Shown: piece after piece, positions 5,485 through 6,623 of the stretch
Position numbering within the stretch: position 1 is the stretch's first letter
Layout: the number at the start of each line of letters is the position of its first letter
Origin: Actinomycetota bacterium
GTDB lineage: Bacteria > Cyanobacteriota > Vampirovibrionia > Obscuribacterales > Obscuribacteraceae
Assembly: GCA_903970355.1 (NCBI GenBank)
Contig: CAJCIF010000005.1
Span: 1-6,623, forward strand
Length of the DNA stretch: 6,623 bases
Direction of reading: 5' to 3'
Notes under the pieces: generated by a model
Database searches by the model: none
What the model was told of the DNA's origin: nothing
Seen by the model: the letters and a program-made list of their open reading frames with translations, nothing else
Translations under genes and position numbers: made by a program

Positions 5485-6623
5485 TTAATAGTCGCCTGCA
5501 GAGCTGGATACAATTTCCACCAACCGCCGTGCAATTTTTTCAAAAGTAACTTGGAGCTGGCTGCTGTCCGTTACCAGATTGAATGTGGCACCGTGCCCGG
5601 AAATTGCCGCGATACCACCGGCAGTTGGATCGGGATTGGTATCATTTAAAATGTCGGTTTCGCTTGGTTCGATTTGTGGTGTCTGAGCGAGTCCAATTGT
5701 GTAAACGGGCATGCCGGCGGCACCAGCAGCTACTGCTGCTTTTCTTGCCTGCGCTTTCGCGTAAGCATATGTTGGATCCCATCCGTTTGGTCCTTGCGGA
5801 TCCGTTGGTTCCCCGTCCGTGAAGAGAATGATTGCTTTGACACTGCCAGGGCGGCCATTCTTTTGTAGATCGGAAACAGCTAAATTGATCGGCTGGCTTA
5901 AATCAGTTCCGCCCAGTGCTTTCGTACCGGCAATTGCAGTTCGAACAGCATTGTAGTTGGTTTGAGCCAGAGCCGGATTTAACGGTATGAAAGTAACGGG
6001 ATAGTTTTGGTTGGGTCTGCCATAGGGGTAAAGGAAATCGATGTCTGCCGTGTAGGTATCAGTGTCATTGACTGAATTATCGAATGCGACAAAGGCAAAG
6101 TGGCAATCGGTATCAGTATTTAAAATATCAGTAAATACTTGATTGGCGGCTTGAGAATCTGCTATTGGCTGCAGCATGGATGCTGCTTGCGAAAAGTAAG
6201 TATTTTGATAACCAGCTTTCGGCTGTACCGTTTTAGGAAGCGAGATGCTCGCTAAACTGCTTGTGAAAGCGGATTGATTTTCCAGATTGCCACGAGATGC
6301 TTCAACAAGTGTTCCGAGCGACGGGAAACTGTATCCGTTTACGGTGGCACTGCCAAAGTGAACGTTTCCATCAAGGTTTACGACCAAATCCGTGTATTCA
6401 TTTGCATTAGCGGGATCCGGCATTGAGCCTGTTCCAGGTGCGTTTCCGGGCGGACTTCCTTGTTCTCCGATCCCTGGTTGCCAGCCGTATAAAGATCTCA
6501 GATTGTTCTGATTGATTTCATAAGTGAAAACAAGATCGTTTCCGTAATAACTTGGATATGGGTAATAGTTGGATTCCTCGAAACAATATGGAAAAGTGGC
6601 ATTCAGGCTGCTTCCAATCAGAG
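5485..6623 (-). CDS. TadG-like protein with von Willebrand factor A domain, 5' partial
   Basis: The frame stays open from the TAA at 5485 to the right edge, giving 378 visible residues and a truncated N-terminus. A Met codon at 6421-6423 is internal: no Shine-Dalgarno precedes it and protein-like sequence continues upstream. Numbering from that Met, the VWA fold is seen in helix QAANQVFTDIL (91-101), strand HFAFVAFDNSV (108-118), ALGGTDLSQPI (169-179) with the MIDAS threonine Thr173, IILFTDGEPTD (198-208) with MIDAS Asp203, and MPVYTIGLA (238-246). The C-terminus ATFNLVTDSSQLQVTFEKIARRL (279-301) is typical of TadG-like VWA proteins. The first MIDAS motif (DxSxS) is absent from the visible part and is presumably upstream. 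TadG-like proteins usually have an N-terminal membrane anchor and act extracytoplasmically in Tad pilus assembly or adhesion. The downstream TadE-like gene supports this role. Confidence 0.85.
   Translation of the reverse strand, partial: LIGSSLNATFPYCFEESNYYPYPSYYGNDLVFTYEINQNNLRSLYGWQPGIGEQGSPPGNAPGTGSMPDPANANEYTDLVVNLDGNVHFGSATVNGYSFPSLGTLVEASRGNLENQSAFTSSLASISLPKTVQPKAGYQNTYFSQAASMLQPIADSQAANQVFTDILNTDTDCHFAFVAFDNSVNDTDTYTADIDFLYPYGRPNQNYPVTFIPLNPALAQTNYNAVRTAIAGTKALGGTDLSQPINLAVSDLQKNGRPGSVKAIILFTDGEPTDPQGPNGWDPTYAYAKAQARKAAVAAGAAGMPVYTIGLAQTPQIEPSETDILNDTNPDPTAGGIAAISGHGATFNLVTDSSQLQVTFEKIARRLVEIVSSSAGDY

Noticed and set aside
5110..5868. Open frames on the + strand opposite the TadE-like and VWA genes
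   Set aside because: They are antisense to well-supported genes with clear family motifs, lack ribosome binding sites, and give Cys/Arg/Trp-rich sequence without recognisable domains.
6421..6423. Met codon as the start of the VWA gene
   Set aside because: The - strand frame stays open for a further 66 codons to the window edge, no Shine-Dalgarno precedes this Met, and a signal or anchor segment is lacking, so it is internal.

Overview
The window carries six protein-coding genes, two of them cut by its edges, and no RNA gene, CRISPR array, transposon or phage feature that I can see. The best-recognised gene is guaA. From memory, its protein follows cyanobacterial GuaA closely over long stretches (for example [25 protein letters not shown] and the C-terminus TIEWE). 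Its neighbours look like a heterotroph's surface and envelope genes: GT-C membrane proteins, a Sec-exported coiled-coil protein and Tad-type pilus proteins. A non-photosynthetic relative of cyanobacteria (Melainabacteria/Vampirovibrionia, perhaps Obscuribacterales) is my best guess. It is an inference from one protein, not a demonstrated placement.

Left block, + strand, 1 to 4413: (1) a GT87 (DUF2029) polyprenol-phosphate-sugar-dependent glycosyltransferase missing its N-terminus; (2) guaA, whose start codon overlaps the stop of gene 1 (ATGA); (3) after 27 bases, a large multi-pass membrane protein of GT-C type with a C-terminal extracytoplasmic domain. The tight spacing suggests one transcription unit, so a purine-nucleotide enzyme lies between two envelope-glycan-type membrane proteins.

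Middle, 4414 to 4570: a 157-base intergenic region with an 8-bp-arm inverted repeat just after the operon, a weak sigma70-like -10 box, and a perfect 8-bp hairpin that runs into the Shine-Dalgarno sequence of the next gene. That gene (4571 to 4969, +) encodes a small Sec-exported coiled-coil protein that I cannot name. It contains a twofold internal repeat.

Right block, - strand, 6623 to 4973: a von Willebrand factor A (TadG-like) protein whose N-terminus lies beyond the right edge, followed 29 bases later by a TadE-like pseudopilin. Together they look like the end of a Tad/Flp pilus minor-pilin operon. It converges on the coiled-coil gene with only 3 bases between stop codons.

I found no clear sign of a wholly new system. 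The most unusual points are the guaA/GT-C arrangement, the hairpin next to the ribosome binding site, and the VWA protein whose first metal-site motif is absent from the visible part.
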